DNA of 64,000 nt from Psychrobacter sp. Cmf 22.2 (GTDB lineage Bacteria > Pseudomonadota > Gammaproteobacteria > Pseudomonadales > Moraxellaceae), in the NCBI RefSeq assembly GCF_001921745.1, contig NZ_MRYA01000001.1, positions 980,922 to 1,044,921 of the forward strand, written 5' to 3'. Position numbers and translations under genes: made by a program. Shown in pieces: positions 54,464 through 62,558 of the stretch (positions are counted from its first letter, which is position 1; every line of letters begins with the position of its first letter). The notes below the pieces were generated by a model, which had not been told where the DNA came from, did no database searches, and saw nothing but the letters and a program-made list of their open reading frames with translations.

Positions 54464-55063
54464 ATGTGGAATGAACGTTACAGCAAACCAGAATATGTTT
54501 TTGGTACAGAACCAAATGACTTTTTAAAAGAGCAGTTCCAGCGCATACCAGCAGGGGGACGAGTACTATGTTTGGCCGAAGGAGAAGGCAGAAACGCGGT
54601 ATTTTTAGCTGAGCAAGGCTATCGAGTTACTGCCATGGACTTATCTGATGTGGGTTTAAATAAAGCGTTAAAACTGGCCATTGATAGAGATGTCACCATT
54701 ACCACTCAAGTGGCCGATTTAGCGGATTATCAATTTGGTGAAAATGAATGGGATGGTATGGTCTCTATTTGGGCGCATATGCCTACGGATGTTCGTCAGT
54801 ATATCCATACACAGATTGTCCCAGCGCTAAGACCAAATGGGGTATTTATCCTTGAAGCTTATACCGAGCAACAACTTGATATGGAAGCCGTCGGCGGACC
54901 CCCTGCTGCGCAAAAAGTGCGTTTTAACTCCCTTAAAAACATACAGAACGAGCTTACAGAGTTAGAAGAAATCATTGGTGTTGAAAAACAGCGTATGGTA
55001 TCAGAAGGAACAGGGCATCATGGTTTGAGTGCGGTCGTACAGTTCGTCGGTAAGAAAAATTAA
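54464..55063 (+). CDS. Class I SAM-dependent methyltransferase, TehB-like
   Basis: The 199-residue protein starts MWNERYSKPEYVFG, typical of TehB-like and thiol/tellurite methyltransferases, followed by the SAM-binding VLCLAEGEGRNAVFLA (about 33-48) with the acidic end of strand 2 in AMDLS. Substrates in the family include tellurite, selenite and small thiols; none can be chosen here. The frame opens 33 codons earlier, but AAAGGAAAG lies just before this ATG and the upstream residues have no family match. Confidence 0.88.
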   Translation: MWNERYSKPEYVFGTEPNDFLKEQFQRIPAGGRVLCLAEGEGRNAVFLAEQGYRVTAMDLSDVGLNKALKLAIDRDVTITTQVADLADYQFGENEWDGMVSIWAHMPTDVRQYIHTQIVPALRPNGVFILEAYTEQQLDMEAVGGPPAAQKVRFNSLKNIQNELTELEEIIGVEKQRMVSEGTGHHGLSAVVQFVGKKN

Positions 55064-55103
55064 TAAGCGAGCAGTCTTTTTACTACTATTTAAGATAGAG
55101 CAC

Positions 55104-55139
55104 AAAAAGCCCCATGTAATATATTACGTGGGGCTTTTT
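55104..55139. terminator. Bidirectional terminator
   Basis: AAAAAGCCCCATGTAA pairs with TTACGTGGGGCTTTTT around TATA (one G-T pair). It separates the convergent methyltransferase and MliC-like genes. Confidence 0.92.
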
Positions 55140-55176
55140 ACTGACTAATTGCAATGACTATAATGGCAATAAACTA

Positions 55177-55551
55177 TTAGATATTACAGTTAACGCTATA
55201 TTGTTGACCATTGTCTGAGCTGATCGTCATAATGCCAAAGTCAGCTTTGGTCTGCCAGTCGTAAGTCGTTTTGGGATTAACATCATTGATGTAGCGAGCG
55301 CCAGAACCTGATACTGCTTGTTTCACCTCGATGTCTGCATTATTTAAACCAATCTTCGGTAGAGTAACGTTAAGTTTTGCTGCTTGACCATCGACTGCAT
55401 ATGCGGCAGTCACAACGCCATCATCTTCACAAGTGAATGACTGTATCACTTGTTGCGTATTGGTAGTAGGGGCTGTCGTAGTAGTTGGTGCGTTAGTTGC
55501 ACAGGCTCCTAGTATTACAGCAAAAGGCACAACGGCTAATAATTTTTTCAT
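55177..55551 (-). CDS. MliC-like lysozyme-inhibitor-type lipoprotein
   Basis: The 124-residue product starts at the ATG at 55551 (AGGA six bases upstream) with a lipobox LGAC at Cys17 and a Thr/Pro/Ala linker. The rest resembles the MliC/PliC C-type lysozyme inhibitor fold: FTCEDDG near the start, a KLNVTLP strand, SGSGARYIND, then YDWQTKADFGIMTI and a final Cys pairing with the first. MliC proteins sit in the outer membrane and block host or predator lysozyme. The match is partial, so the role is inferred. Confidence 0.75.
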   Translation of the reverse strand: MKKLLAVVPFAVILGACATNAPTTTTAPTTNTQQVIQSFTCEDDGVVTAAYAVDGQAAKLNVTLPKIGLNNADIEVKQAVSGSGARYINDVNPKTTYDWQTKADFGIMTISSDNGQQYSVNCNI

Positions 55552-55689
55552 AATAGTCCTCAATATTTTTGTTGTTTGAGATGTAAAGCAGTATGTTACA
55601 AGTAATAAATTTATCTAACGTTATTGTTTGGCGTCAATATAGTATCTAAAGTGTTTCTGAGTGCTACGGGTTTGATAATTTAAAAGCAT

Positions 55690-56616
55690 TTATCTAATTG
55701 TCTTGATCTTAGTCTGAGCAGAGGGTTTGGGTGTTTGTTTGGTCAAAACAAATATTAAAACAGCACCTAAAATCACTATGGTTGCAATGATGAATCGCAA
55801 GGTTAGTTGTTCAGACAAAAACAACACACCTGCGATAGCTGCCAATACTGGCACACAGAACTGTACAACCGCAGCTTGAGTACTTTTTAACAAGGGCATT
55901 GCCACATACCAAAGGCTATAGCCAAAACCAGAAGTAATGGCACCTGACACGCTTGCCAGTATGACACCTTCTGTACTGATACCTGTCAGATAATTCATTC
56001 CTATCAAAAACAATAAAGGAATAGCGACGAGGCTTCTAATAAAGTTAAAACCTGTAGCGCGAAGCGGGGATACGCAAGCTTTGCCGCGTATACTATAAAT
56101 ACCCCATGCGATACCGCTTATTGCCATAATCATCGCGTCAAACAATGAGGGTACTGCTGCTGAAGGGAGCATTAAATAGACGAAACCTGCGAATGCGATA
56201 AAAAGAGCTACCCATTGTATGGTGCTTACTTGCTCTTTTTGATAAATACCCCAGCTGATCATAGTAAGTTGAACGGCGGCAAATAAAATAAGCGCGCCAG
56301 TACCAGTATCAAGCGCCACATAGGCGAGCGAAAAGCAAAGCGCATAAATCACCAAGCTGAGACTACTTAGCCAGCTGCCCTTATCTTTTAAAATAGTCTC
56401 TTTTAAAACATCTGTATCTTTATGAGGTGTACTTGGCTGCTGTAGAAGACGCTGATGCACACTCATGATAATGGCCAGACAAACAGCACCACCCAATAAG
56501 CGAATAATAGTAAAGTTCCAAGGATCAATATAACCCTCAGCGAGCGCCATTCTACAAAGCAGAGAATTTGCAGCAAAAGCTATTAAAGCAATTATCGTGT
56601 ATAGCGTGGCTTTCAA
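55690..56616 (-). CDS. EamA/DMT-family transporter
   Basis: The 308-residue protein has about ten membrane helices in two EamA repeats (first from about 1-145, second from about 160-290), as in drug/metabolite exporters such as RhaT or YdcZ relatives. The second repeat carries WGIYSIRGKA and GYSLWYVAMPLLKSTQAAVVQFCVPVLA-like segments. Substrate cannot be inferred. It stands alone between the MliC-like gene and the NadR-type kinase gene, all on the same strand with spacers of over 90 bp. Confidence 0.88.
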   Translation of the reverse strand: MKATLYTIIALIAFAANSLLCRMALAEGYIDPWNFTIIRLLGGAVCLAIIMSVHQRLLQQPSTPHKDTDVLKETILKDKGSWLSSLSLVIYALCFSLAYVALDTGTGALILFAAVQLTMISWGIYQKEQVSTIQWVALFIAFAGFVYLMLPSAAVPSLFDAMIMAISGIAWGIYSIRGKACVSPLRATGFNFIRSLVAIPLLFLIGMNYLTGISTEGVILASVSGAITSGFGYSLWYVAMPLLKSTQAAVVQFCVPVLAAIAGVLFLSEQLTLRFIIATIVILGAVLIFVLTKQTPKPSAQTKIKTIR

Positions 56617-56712
56617 AAAAATTCCTAATAAACGAGAGTTTGAGTACAGAAATAGTAAGGGTTAACGACTATTAAAATAAATTAATGGTTAATAAAATAG
56701 CCTAAGCAAAAA

Positions 56713-57333
56713 TCATAAATGCTTTAAATAACTAACCACCCGTCGAACTCGTTCATCTCTATCACCACCGATACGCCTAAAACTTTTATTATATTGATTC
56801 AATTGGCTCTCAAAATAAGTGCTAATCTCTTCACGCTCGTGAGGAGCATCACGTAAGTCATCCGCAACCCAAGGAATATCAACTTTCGTAAGTAGTATTA
56901 AGTCATAATGGTGTGCCAGTGCCGCCTGCGTAAGTGCATCAGGACAGTCGCCATAATACCAATTTGAATAAACCATCAGCTCAAACAAACTGGTATCACA
57001 AAATAGATATTTTTGAGTGTCAGTAACAGTTTCAGTGTCTAGGCGAGATAAACAATCTTGAGCCGCTTGCTGGGCCAGCGTATTCTCAAGCTTTATTTGA
57101 CCTTGGGCAATGGGTAATAGATCGTCCCAGGTGCACGTCATCTGTTCGTTATCCCATTTTTCTTGTAAATAAATACGCATATACTCTGGTACCCAAGGGC
57201 TACCAAAATGCGTTGCCAAATCACGACATAATGTGGTCTTGCCAGTGCTTTCTGCCCCTAAGATGGCAATCTTAATCACCGATTTAGGCGTATGCTGCGT
57301 GAGATTGAATGCGGTAGCGTCGTTGCCATTCAT
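56713..57333 (-). CDS. NadR-type nicotinamide riboside kinase
   Basis: This 206-residue P-loop protein (GAESTGKTT, from residue 26) matches the C-terminal ribosylnicotinamide kinase domain of NadR, with WVPEYMRIYL and FCDTSLFELMVYSNWYYG as further family markers. It lacks the helix-turn-helix and adenylyltransferase domains of full NadR. It would phosphorylate nicotinamide riboside brought in by PnuC. Its ATG lies inside the pnuC end, a 50-bp overlap; a GTG at 57279 just after the pnuC stop is an alternative start. Confidence 0.88.
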   Translation of the reverse strand: MNGNDATAFNLTQHTPKSVIKIAILGAESTGKTTLCRDLATHFGSPWVPEYMRIYLQEKWDNEQMTCTWDDLLPIAQGQIKLENTLAQQAAQDCLSRLDTETVTDTQKYLFCDTSLFELMVYSNWYYGDCPDALTQAALAHHYDLILLTKVDIPWVADDLRDAPHEREEISTYFESQLNQYNKSFRRIGGDRDERVRRVVSYLKHL

Positions 57334-57994
57334 AATAAGCCCAAACTGCGATGAGAGTGAACACTACGTATTGTAATGCGGTAAAGGTAAGGCCTTTGTA
57401 AAAGTATAATGGCACTGAAATTGCGTCGGCGACTATCCATAGTAGCCAATGCTCAATTTTACGGCTTGCCATAAGCCACATAGCCATTAAGAATAATGCT
57501 GTAGTCAGCATATCGGTATAATCAACCCAAGTAAATAAATGCAGACCTAATATTGCACCATCGAAGCTAAAACCGTTGTTAATCACAGGGCGGAAATAAT
57601 AAACCAGCGCCACAAAGCCAACTGTTCCAGCCGCCAATAGCGCCATTATTGGCATATCACTTGATTGAATATGCTCAATACTGATATCGTCTTGATTGGG
57701 ATTTTTGCTTCTACCTTTGACTGCCGCTTTGTTTTTTGACCAATTAAACCAGCCATACAAGCCCATTACTGTGTAATAAGCATTGATAAACATGTCACCA
57801 AATAGCTGCCATTCCCATAGCAAATACACAAAGATAGCAGTACTAATTAGGCCAATGGGAAAGACTAATACACTAAGCTTGCGGGCGAGCAATACACTGG
57901 CAACGCCAAAGATAACACCGATGATTTCTAGTATAATAAAGAGTGTAGGATAATCGGCATATTGTCCAAACAACCAAATAAAAAGACCTTCCAT
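57284..57994 (-). CDS. pnuC: Nicotinamide riboside transporter PnuC
   Basis: The 236-residue membrane protein has seven or eight helices and the PnuC marks: the aromatic VYLLWEWQLFGDMFINAYYTVMGLYGWFNW stretch (split here: WEWQLFGD near 60-67, NAYYTVMGLYGW near 72-84) and WLLWIVADAISVPLYFYKG near 185-205. PnuC lets nicotinamide riboside diffuse in; the overlapping kinase gene traps it, so the pair forms an NAD precursor salvage unit. Confidence 0.92.
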   Translation of the reverse strand: MEGLFIWLFGQYADYPTLFIILEIIGVIFGVASVLLARKLSVLVFPIGLISTAIFVYLLWEWQLFGDMFINAYYTVMGLYGWFNWSKNKAAVKGRSKNPNQDDISIEHIQSSDMPIMALLAAGTVGFVALVYYFRPVINNGFSFDGAILGLHLFTWVDYTDMLTTALFLMAMWLMASRKIEHWLLWIVADAISVPLYFYKGLTFTALQYVVFTLIAVWAYYEWQRRYRIQSHAAYA

Positions 57995-58262
57995 TATGTT
58001 CCTTAACTACTATCTTGCCAAAATTAAGTGCGTTTAAGTGAAGTTAATTATATAGTAGGTAGGCGTCAATAGCGCGAGCCTTTGCCGATTATTGACATGA
58101 AATTGATTATTTGTAACAAAGTATTAGAAAAATAATAATATTCAGGCATAATAAAGACATTGATTTTAAGTTTACAGTTATTCACCGAAATTAGACTTGC
58201 GCTATTTTCTCCCTTTTTATGCTTATTAATAAGCCAAATAGTAGTAGACAAGGAAGCTTATC

Positions 58263-59408
58263 ATGACGACTTGTATCACCGGTACTGGCCTGTATGTCCC
58301 TCCCTTTAGTATTAGTAATGAAGAGCTGGTAGAGTCATTTAACCAGTACGTTGACAATTATAACGAAGCGCATGCTGACGAGATAGCGAATGACACTATC
58401 CCGGCACTCCAGCATTCATCTGCTGAGTTTATCGAAAAAGTATCAGGCATTAAATCACGCTACGTGATGGAAAAAGACGGTATTTTGGACCCTGAAATCA
58501 TGGCGCCAGTGATTGCCTATCGTAACTTGGGCGAGGAGCTGTCTGTCATGGCGGAGATGGGGGCGGCAGCGCTCAAAGATGCACTTGCTGATGCAGGACT
58601 TGAAGCCAACGACTTAGACGGTATCATACTGGCTTGCTCAAACTTTCAGCGTACCTATCCTGCTGTTGCCATCGAGATTCAAAAAGAAATCGGCATGGTT
58701 GGTGGCTACGCTTATGATATGAACGTTGCCTGTAGTGCAGCCACTTTTGGTCTATCACAAGCGCATGGCTCTATCGTGTCAGGTCTTGCCAAACGTGTCG
58801 CTGTGGTCAACGTCGAGATTACCTCCGCGCATCTAAACTGGCGTAATCGTGACAGTCACTTTATCTTTGGTGATGTCGCAACTGCCTGTATCGTAGAAGA
58901 ACTGGATACGCCTAAAGGCTATGAGATTTTAAACAGTAAACTGTTTACCGAATTTTCAACCAACATTAAAAACGAATACGGCTTTATGGATCGCTCGGAG
59001 TTTTTGGCAGCCGAAACGCAAATGTATCCTGATATTAAGGAGCCAGTAACGGACAAGCTGTTTTTACAAAATGGTCGCAAAGTCTTCCGTGAAGTCTGTC
59101 CAAAGGTGTCTGAGGTCATTCTTGAGCATTTACAAGAAAATGATTTGGAACCTCAAGAAGTTAAGATGATGTGGTTACACCAAGCCAATGCCAATATGCT
59201 GGATCTTATTTTACGTACAGTAATGGGCAAAGAGGCGGATAAAGCTATCGTACCGAGCGTTATCGCTGAATTTGCTAATACCAGCTCATCTAGCCCTATG
59301 GTAGTTTTCCATCGTTATAAAGATGATCTAAAGTCTGGTGATTTGGGCGTGATTTGCTCATTTGGTGCTGGTTATTCTATCGGTTCAGTGCTAGTACGTA
59401 AGGTCTAA
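58263..59408 (+). CDS. 3-oxoacyl-ACP synthase III (KASIII)-like protein
   Basis: The 381-residue protein has a thiolase fold and the KASIII triad: Cys157 in NVACSAATFG, His306 in WLHQANANM and Asn339 in FANTSSSSP. It would condense an acyl-CoA starter with malonyl-ACP. It is about 60 residues longer than E. coli FabH (317), with an N-terminal insert near 25-60 and another near 230-260, so it belongs to the longer FabH-like branch seen in Pseudomonas and Acinetobacter and may use medium-chain starters. Start: AAGGAAG lies eight bases before the ATG. No other fatty-acid gene is adjacent. Confidence 0.88.
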   Translation: MTTCITGTGLYVPPFSISNEELVESFNQYVDNYNEAHADEIANDTIPALQHSSAEFIEKVSGIKSRYVMEKDGILDPEIMAPVIAYRNLGEELSVMAEMGAAALKDALADAGLEANDLDGIILACSNFQRTYPAVAIEIQKEIGMVGGYAYDMNVACSAATFGLSQAHGSIVSGLAKRVAVVNVEITSAHLNWRNRDSHFIFGDVATACIVEELDTPKGYEILNSKLFTEFSTNIKNEYGFMDRSEFLAAETQMYPDIKEPVTDKLFLQNGRKVFREVCPKVSEVILEHLQENDLEPQEVKMMWLHQANANMLDLILRTVMGKEADKAIVPSVIAEFANTSSSSPMVVFHRYKDDLKSGDLGVICSFGAGYSIGSVLVRKV

Positions 59409-59446
59409 AGACAGTCTTTTTTTAATGGTCAAACCTTATAGTAAAC

Positions 59447-59478
59447 AAAATAGCCAAGAGCAGTCTTGGCTATTTTTT
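59447..59478 (+). terminator. Terminator after the KASIII-like gene
   Basis: AAAATAGCCAAG pairs with CTTGGCTATTTT around AGCAGT and is followed by further T bases. Confidence 0.92.
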
Positions 59479-59551
59479 ATGGTTCAATTTTCGTCTTTCA
59501 AGCAAATTTAAAGTTATTTGACGTTATAAAGCCTAAGTTCAAGCAGTGATT

Positions 59552-59580
59552 TTAATTTCAGTGCAAAAATTTGCTATAAT
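59552..59580 (+). promoter_or_regulatory. prfA promoter, extended -10
   Basis: TGCTATAAT at 59572-59580 is an exact extended -10 element; the weak -35 TTAATT at 59552-59557 is 17 bases upstream. The prfA ATG follows 38 bases later. Confidence 0.65.
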
Positions 59581-59617
59581 CGCATTCTTATTCCCCTTAT
59601 TTATAAAAAGCCCTTTT

Positions 59618-60706
59618 ATGAAAGAATCCTTGCGCTTGCGCTTAGACCAGATGGTAGACCGCTATGAAGAGGTTACCGCCTTATTGTCCGATCCTAGTGT
59701 TATCAGCGATAATAATAAATTCCGTGAGCTGTCGGTTGAGCACAGTGATTTGATGGACATCACTACCTTATGGCAAAACTATCTACGAGCAGAAGGCGAT
59801 CAAGCCGATGCAGAGAGTATGCTAGCGGAAGCATCAGACCCAGAAATGAAAGAGATGATGCAGGATGAGATTGATAATGCCCGTCATACCATTGTAGAGA
59901 TGGAAGAGGCACTCAATGTCATGATGCTGCCAAAAGATCCCAATGATAAAGTTCCGGCGTTTTTGGAGATTCGTGCAGGTACTGGCGGTGATGAAGCCGC
60001 GATTTTCTCCGGTGACCTATTCCGTATGTATCAAAAGTACGCCCAAAATCAAGGTTGGACGGTAGAGGTGCTATCGGCCAATGAAGGTGAGCACGGCGGT
60101 TATAAAGAAATCATCACTCGGGTTTCGGGTACTGGAGTCTATGGTCGTCTCAAGTTTGAATCTGGTGCGCACCGTGTCCAACGTGTTCCTGAGACAGAAA
60201 GCCAAGGCCGCGTCCATACGTCGGCCTGTACAGTCGCTGTCATGCCTGAAGTTGAAATCGATGATAGCGTTGATCTTAATCCTGCTGATATCAAGATGGA
60301 CACTTACCGCTCAAGCGGTGCAGGCGGTCAGCACGTCAACACCACAGACTCTGCTGTACGTTTAACACATATTCCTACAGGTGTGGTGGCAGAATGTCAG
60401 CAAGAGCGTAGCCAACATAAAAACCGGGCAAAAGCGATGCAGATGCTCATCTCACGTATTCAACAAGCCAAAGTGCAAGAGCAGGTAGATACTGCAGATG
60501 AGATGCGCCGTGACTTGGTTGGTAGTGGTGATCGCTCAGAGCGTATTCGTACCTATAATTTTCCGCAGGGGCGTATGACTGATCATCGTATCAACCTAAC
60601 TTTATATAAGCTTGATTCCATCATGGAAGGCGACTTAGATGAGTTGCTTGACTCGTTACTACGTGAACATCAAGCGGACTTAATGGCTAGTATTGGCGGT
60701 GAGTAG
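59618..60706 (+). CDS. prfA: Peptide chain release factor 1
   Basis: RF1 reads UAA and UAG stop codons and frees the finished peptide. The 362-residue protein, started at the ATG at 59618, has the universal GGQ loop (236-238, in GAGGQHVN) and the RF1-type tripeptide anticodon region in the preceding domain. The frame stays open 24 codons upstream, but those residues overlap the promoter and are not part of RF1. hemA and prmC, frequent neighbours of prfA, are absent. Confidence 0.96.
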   Translation: MKESLRLRLDQMVDRYEEVTALLSDPSVISDNNKFRELSVEHSDLMDITTLWQNYLRAEGDQADAESMLAEASDPEMKEMMQDEIDNARHTIVEMEEALNVMMLPKDPNDKVPAFLEIRAGTGGDEAAIFSGDLFRMYQKYAQNQGWTVEVLSANEGEHGGYKEIITRVSGTGVYGRLKFESGAHRVQRVPETESQGRVHTSACTVAVMPEVEIDDSVDLNPADIKMDTYRSSGAGGQHVNTTDSAVRLTHIPTGVVAECQQERSQHKNRAKAMQMLISRIQQAKVQEQVDTADEMRRDLVGSGDRSERIRTYNFPQGRMTDHRINLTLYKLDSIMEGDLDELLDSLLREHQADLMASIGGE

Positions 60707-60835
60707 CACCGGTATTAGCCCTTAATCATTATATAATAACTATCGTCTATGATTATGATAATTAGCAGGTTATCGTAGTGACAACTTTATTGTTTTAATG
60801 TGTGTATTTAATCATCCAACCATTTTGAGAGTGTT

Positions 60836-62371
60836 ATGTCAAAGCAAAGCAACCCAAACCAAGACCAAGCCCCGACTTTAGAAGAGGCCAACGAGCTTAT
60901 TGCGCAACTGCAAGCTAAACTTGATGATATCAGTGCTTCAGGTAAACAGCCGTATCCTAACCAGTTCAAACGCACAGATTATGCCAAAGATCTGCAAGCG
61001 GCCTTTGAGGGTGTGTCAAAGCAAGAGATTGAAGATAATGTTGCTAAGGGTGACAAAACACAGGTTCATGTGGCAGGTCGCGTGATGCTTAACCGTGGCT
61101 CGTTTATTGTTATTCAAGATATGACGGGTCGCATTCAGCTCTACGTCGCTCGTAAAGAGCTAGATGAAGAAACACGCGCTAGCATTAAATCGCTAGATTT
61201 AGGTGATATTGTTGGCGTCTCAGGTTATATCGGTCGCTCAGGAAAAGGCGATCTTTATGTCCATGTTGAAGAATTCCACTTATTGACCAAGTCACTACGT
61301 CCAATGCCAAATAAGTTTCATGGCTTGGCTGATGTAGAAGCGCGTTATCGTAATCGTCATCTTGATTTGATGACCAATGAGACAACTCGTGACACCTTTG
61401 TGATTCGCAGTCAAGTGATCAGCGGTATTCGACAGTTTATGTTGAATGAGCGTTTTATGGAAGTTGAAACGCCAATGATGCATCCTATTCCAGGTGGTGC
61501 TGTCGCGCGTCCATTTGTGACGCATCACAATGCATTGGACATGCCCTTATACTTGCGTATCGCGCCTGAGCTTTATCTAAAACGCTTGGTTGTGGGTGGT
61601 TTCGAAAAAGTATTTGAGATTAACCGCAGCTTTCGTAACGAAGGGGTATCCACGCGTCACAATCCTGAATTTACTATGATTGAGTTTTATCAGGCTTATG
61701 CTGATTATCATGATTTGATGGATTTGACTGAGCGTCTGTTTAATAAGCTTGCGTTGGATATTTTGGGCACGACTGAAATCACTTATCAAGAGGAGAGTAT
61801 CAGTCTAAAAGCACCGTTTGAACGCATAACTATGACTGAGGCTATCGAAAAATACGCTGAAGGCTTCGATATGGCACGTATCAATGATCGGGATTATTTA
61901 GTAGATTATGTGTCAAACACCCTCAAGCAGCCAGTAAAAGATGTCTTTGGTATCGGTAAATTGATTACTATCATCTTTGAAGAGACAGCAGAACATCAAT
62001 TACGTCAGCCAACTTTTATCACAGAATATCCAGCTGAGACGTCACCACTGGCGCGCCGTAACGATGATAATCCTGAAATTACGGATCGTTTTGAGCTGTT
62101 CATCGGTGGTCGTGAGCTGGCGAATGGTTTTAGCGAATTAAATGATCCAGCTGACCAAGCAGAACGCTTTCATGGCCAAGTGGCTGAAAAAGATGCTGGC
62201 GATGTAGAGGCGATGCATTTTGATGAAGAGTACATCGAAGCCTTGTCTTATGGTTTACCGCCGACAGCAGGTGAGGGTATCGGTATTGATCGCTTAGTGA
62301 TGTTATTTACTGACTCTGCTAGTATTCGTGATGTGATTTTATTTCCGCATATGCGCCGAAAAGCCGACTAA
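60836..62371 (+). CDS. lysS: Lysyl-tRNA synthetase, class II
   Basis: The 511-residue protein attaches lysine to tRNA-Lys. It has an OB-fold anticodon-binding domain ([27 protein letters not shown] in parts, about 75-100) and the class II core: motif 2 [24 protein letters not shown] (split, about 260-283) and motif 3 [13 protein letters not shown] near the C-terminus. The first 40 residues are a polar helical extension. Length is normal. GAGAG is upstream of the ATG. Confidence 0.97.
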   Translation: MSKQSNPNQDQAPTLEEANELIAQLQAKLDDISASGKQPYPNQFKRTDYAKDLQAAFEGVSKQEIEDNVAKGDKTQVHVAGRVMLNRGSFIVIQDMTGRIQLYVARKELDEETRASIKSLDLGDIVGVSGYIGRSGKGDLYVHVEEFHLLTKSLRPMPNKFHGLADVEARYRNRHLDLMTNETTRDTFVIRSQVISGIRQFMLNERFMEVETPMMHPIPGGAVARPFVTHHNALDMPLYLRIAPELYLKRLVVGGFEKVFEINRSFRNEGVSTRHNPEFTMIEFYQAYADYHDLMDLTERLFNKLALDILGTTEITYQEESISLKAPFERITMTEAIEKYAEGFDMARINDRDYLVDYVSNTLKQPVKDVFGIGKLITIIFEETAEHQLRQPTFITEYPAETSPLARRNDDNPEITDRFELFIGGRELANGFSELNDPADQAERFHGQVAEKDAGDVEAMHFDEEYIEALSYGLPPTAGEGIGIDRLVMLFTDSASIRDVILFPHMRRKAD

Positions 62372-62466
62372 TGATTAAGCGTCATTTGATCAAAGCTTTT
62401 TAAACAATATTCTTGGTTAAGAATCTACTGACTAAGCGGCTGTTAAGTTATTTTTGAACCGGTAAG

Positions 62467-62493
62467 AAGCCAGACGAATGCGCTGGCTTTTTG
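62467..62493 (+). terminator. lysS terminator
   Basis: AAGCCAG (62467-62473) pairs with CTGGCTT (62483-62489) and five T bases follow. Confidence 0.88.
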
Positions 62494-62500
62494 CTATAAT
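62492..62500 (+). promoter_or_regulatory. dnaX extended -10 promoter element
   Basis: TGCTATAAT is an exact extended -10 match overlapping the end of the lysS terminator, 58 bases before the dnaX ATG. No clear -35 is present, as is common for extended -10 promoters. It repeats the element used ahead of prfA. Confidence 0.6.
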
Positions 62501-62558
62501 AAAGACTCAAAAAGCATACTCAATTCAGCATTTTACTCATTTGGCAAAATGGATAGCT

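Noticed and set aside
58066..58251. 61-codon frame on the - strand between pnuC and the KASIII-like gene
   Set aside because: Very AT-rich promoter region; no ribosome site or recognisable motif.
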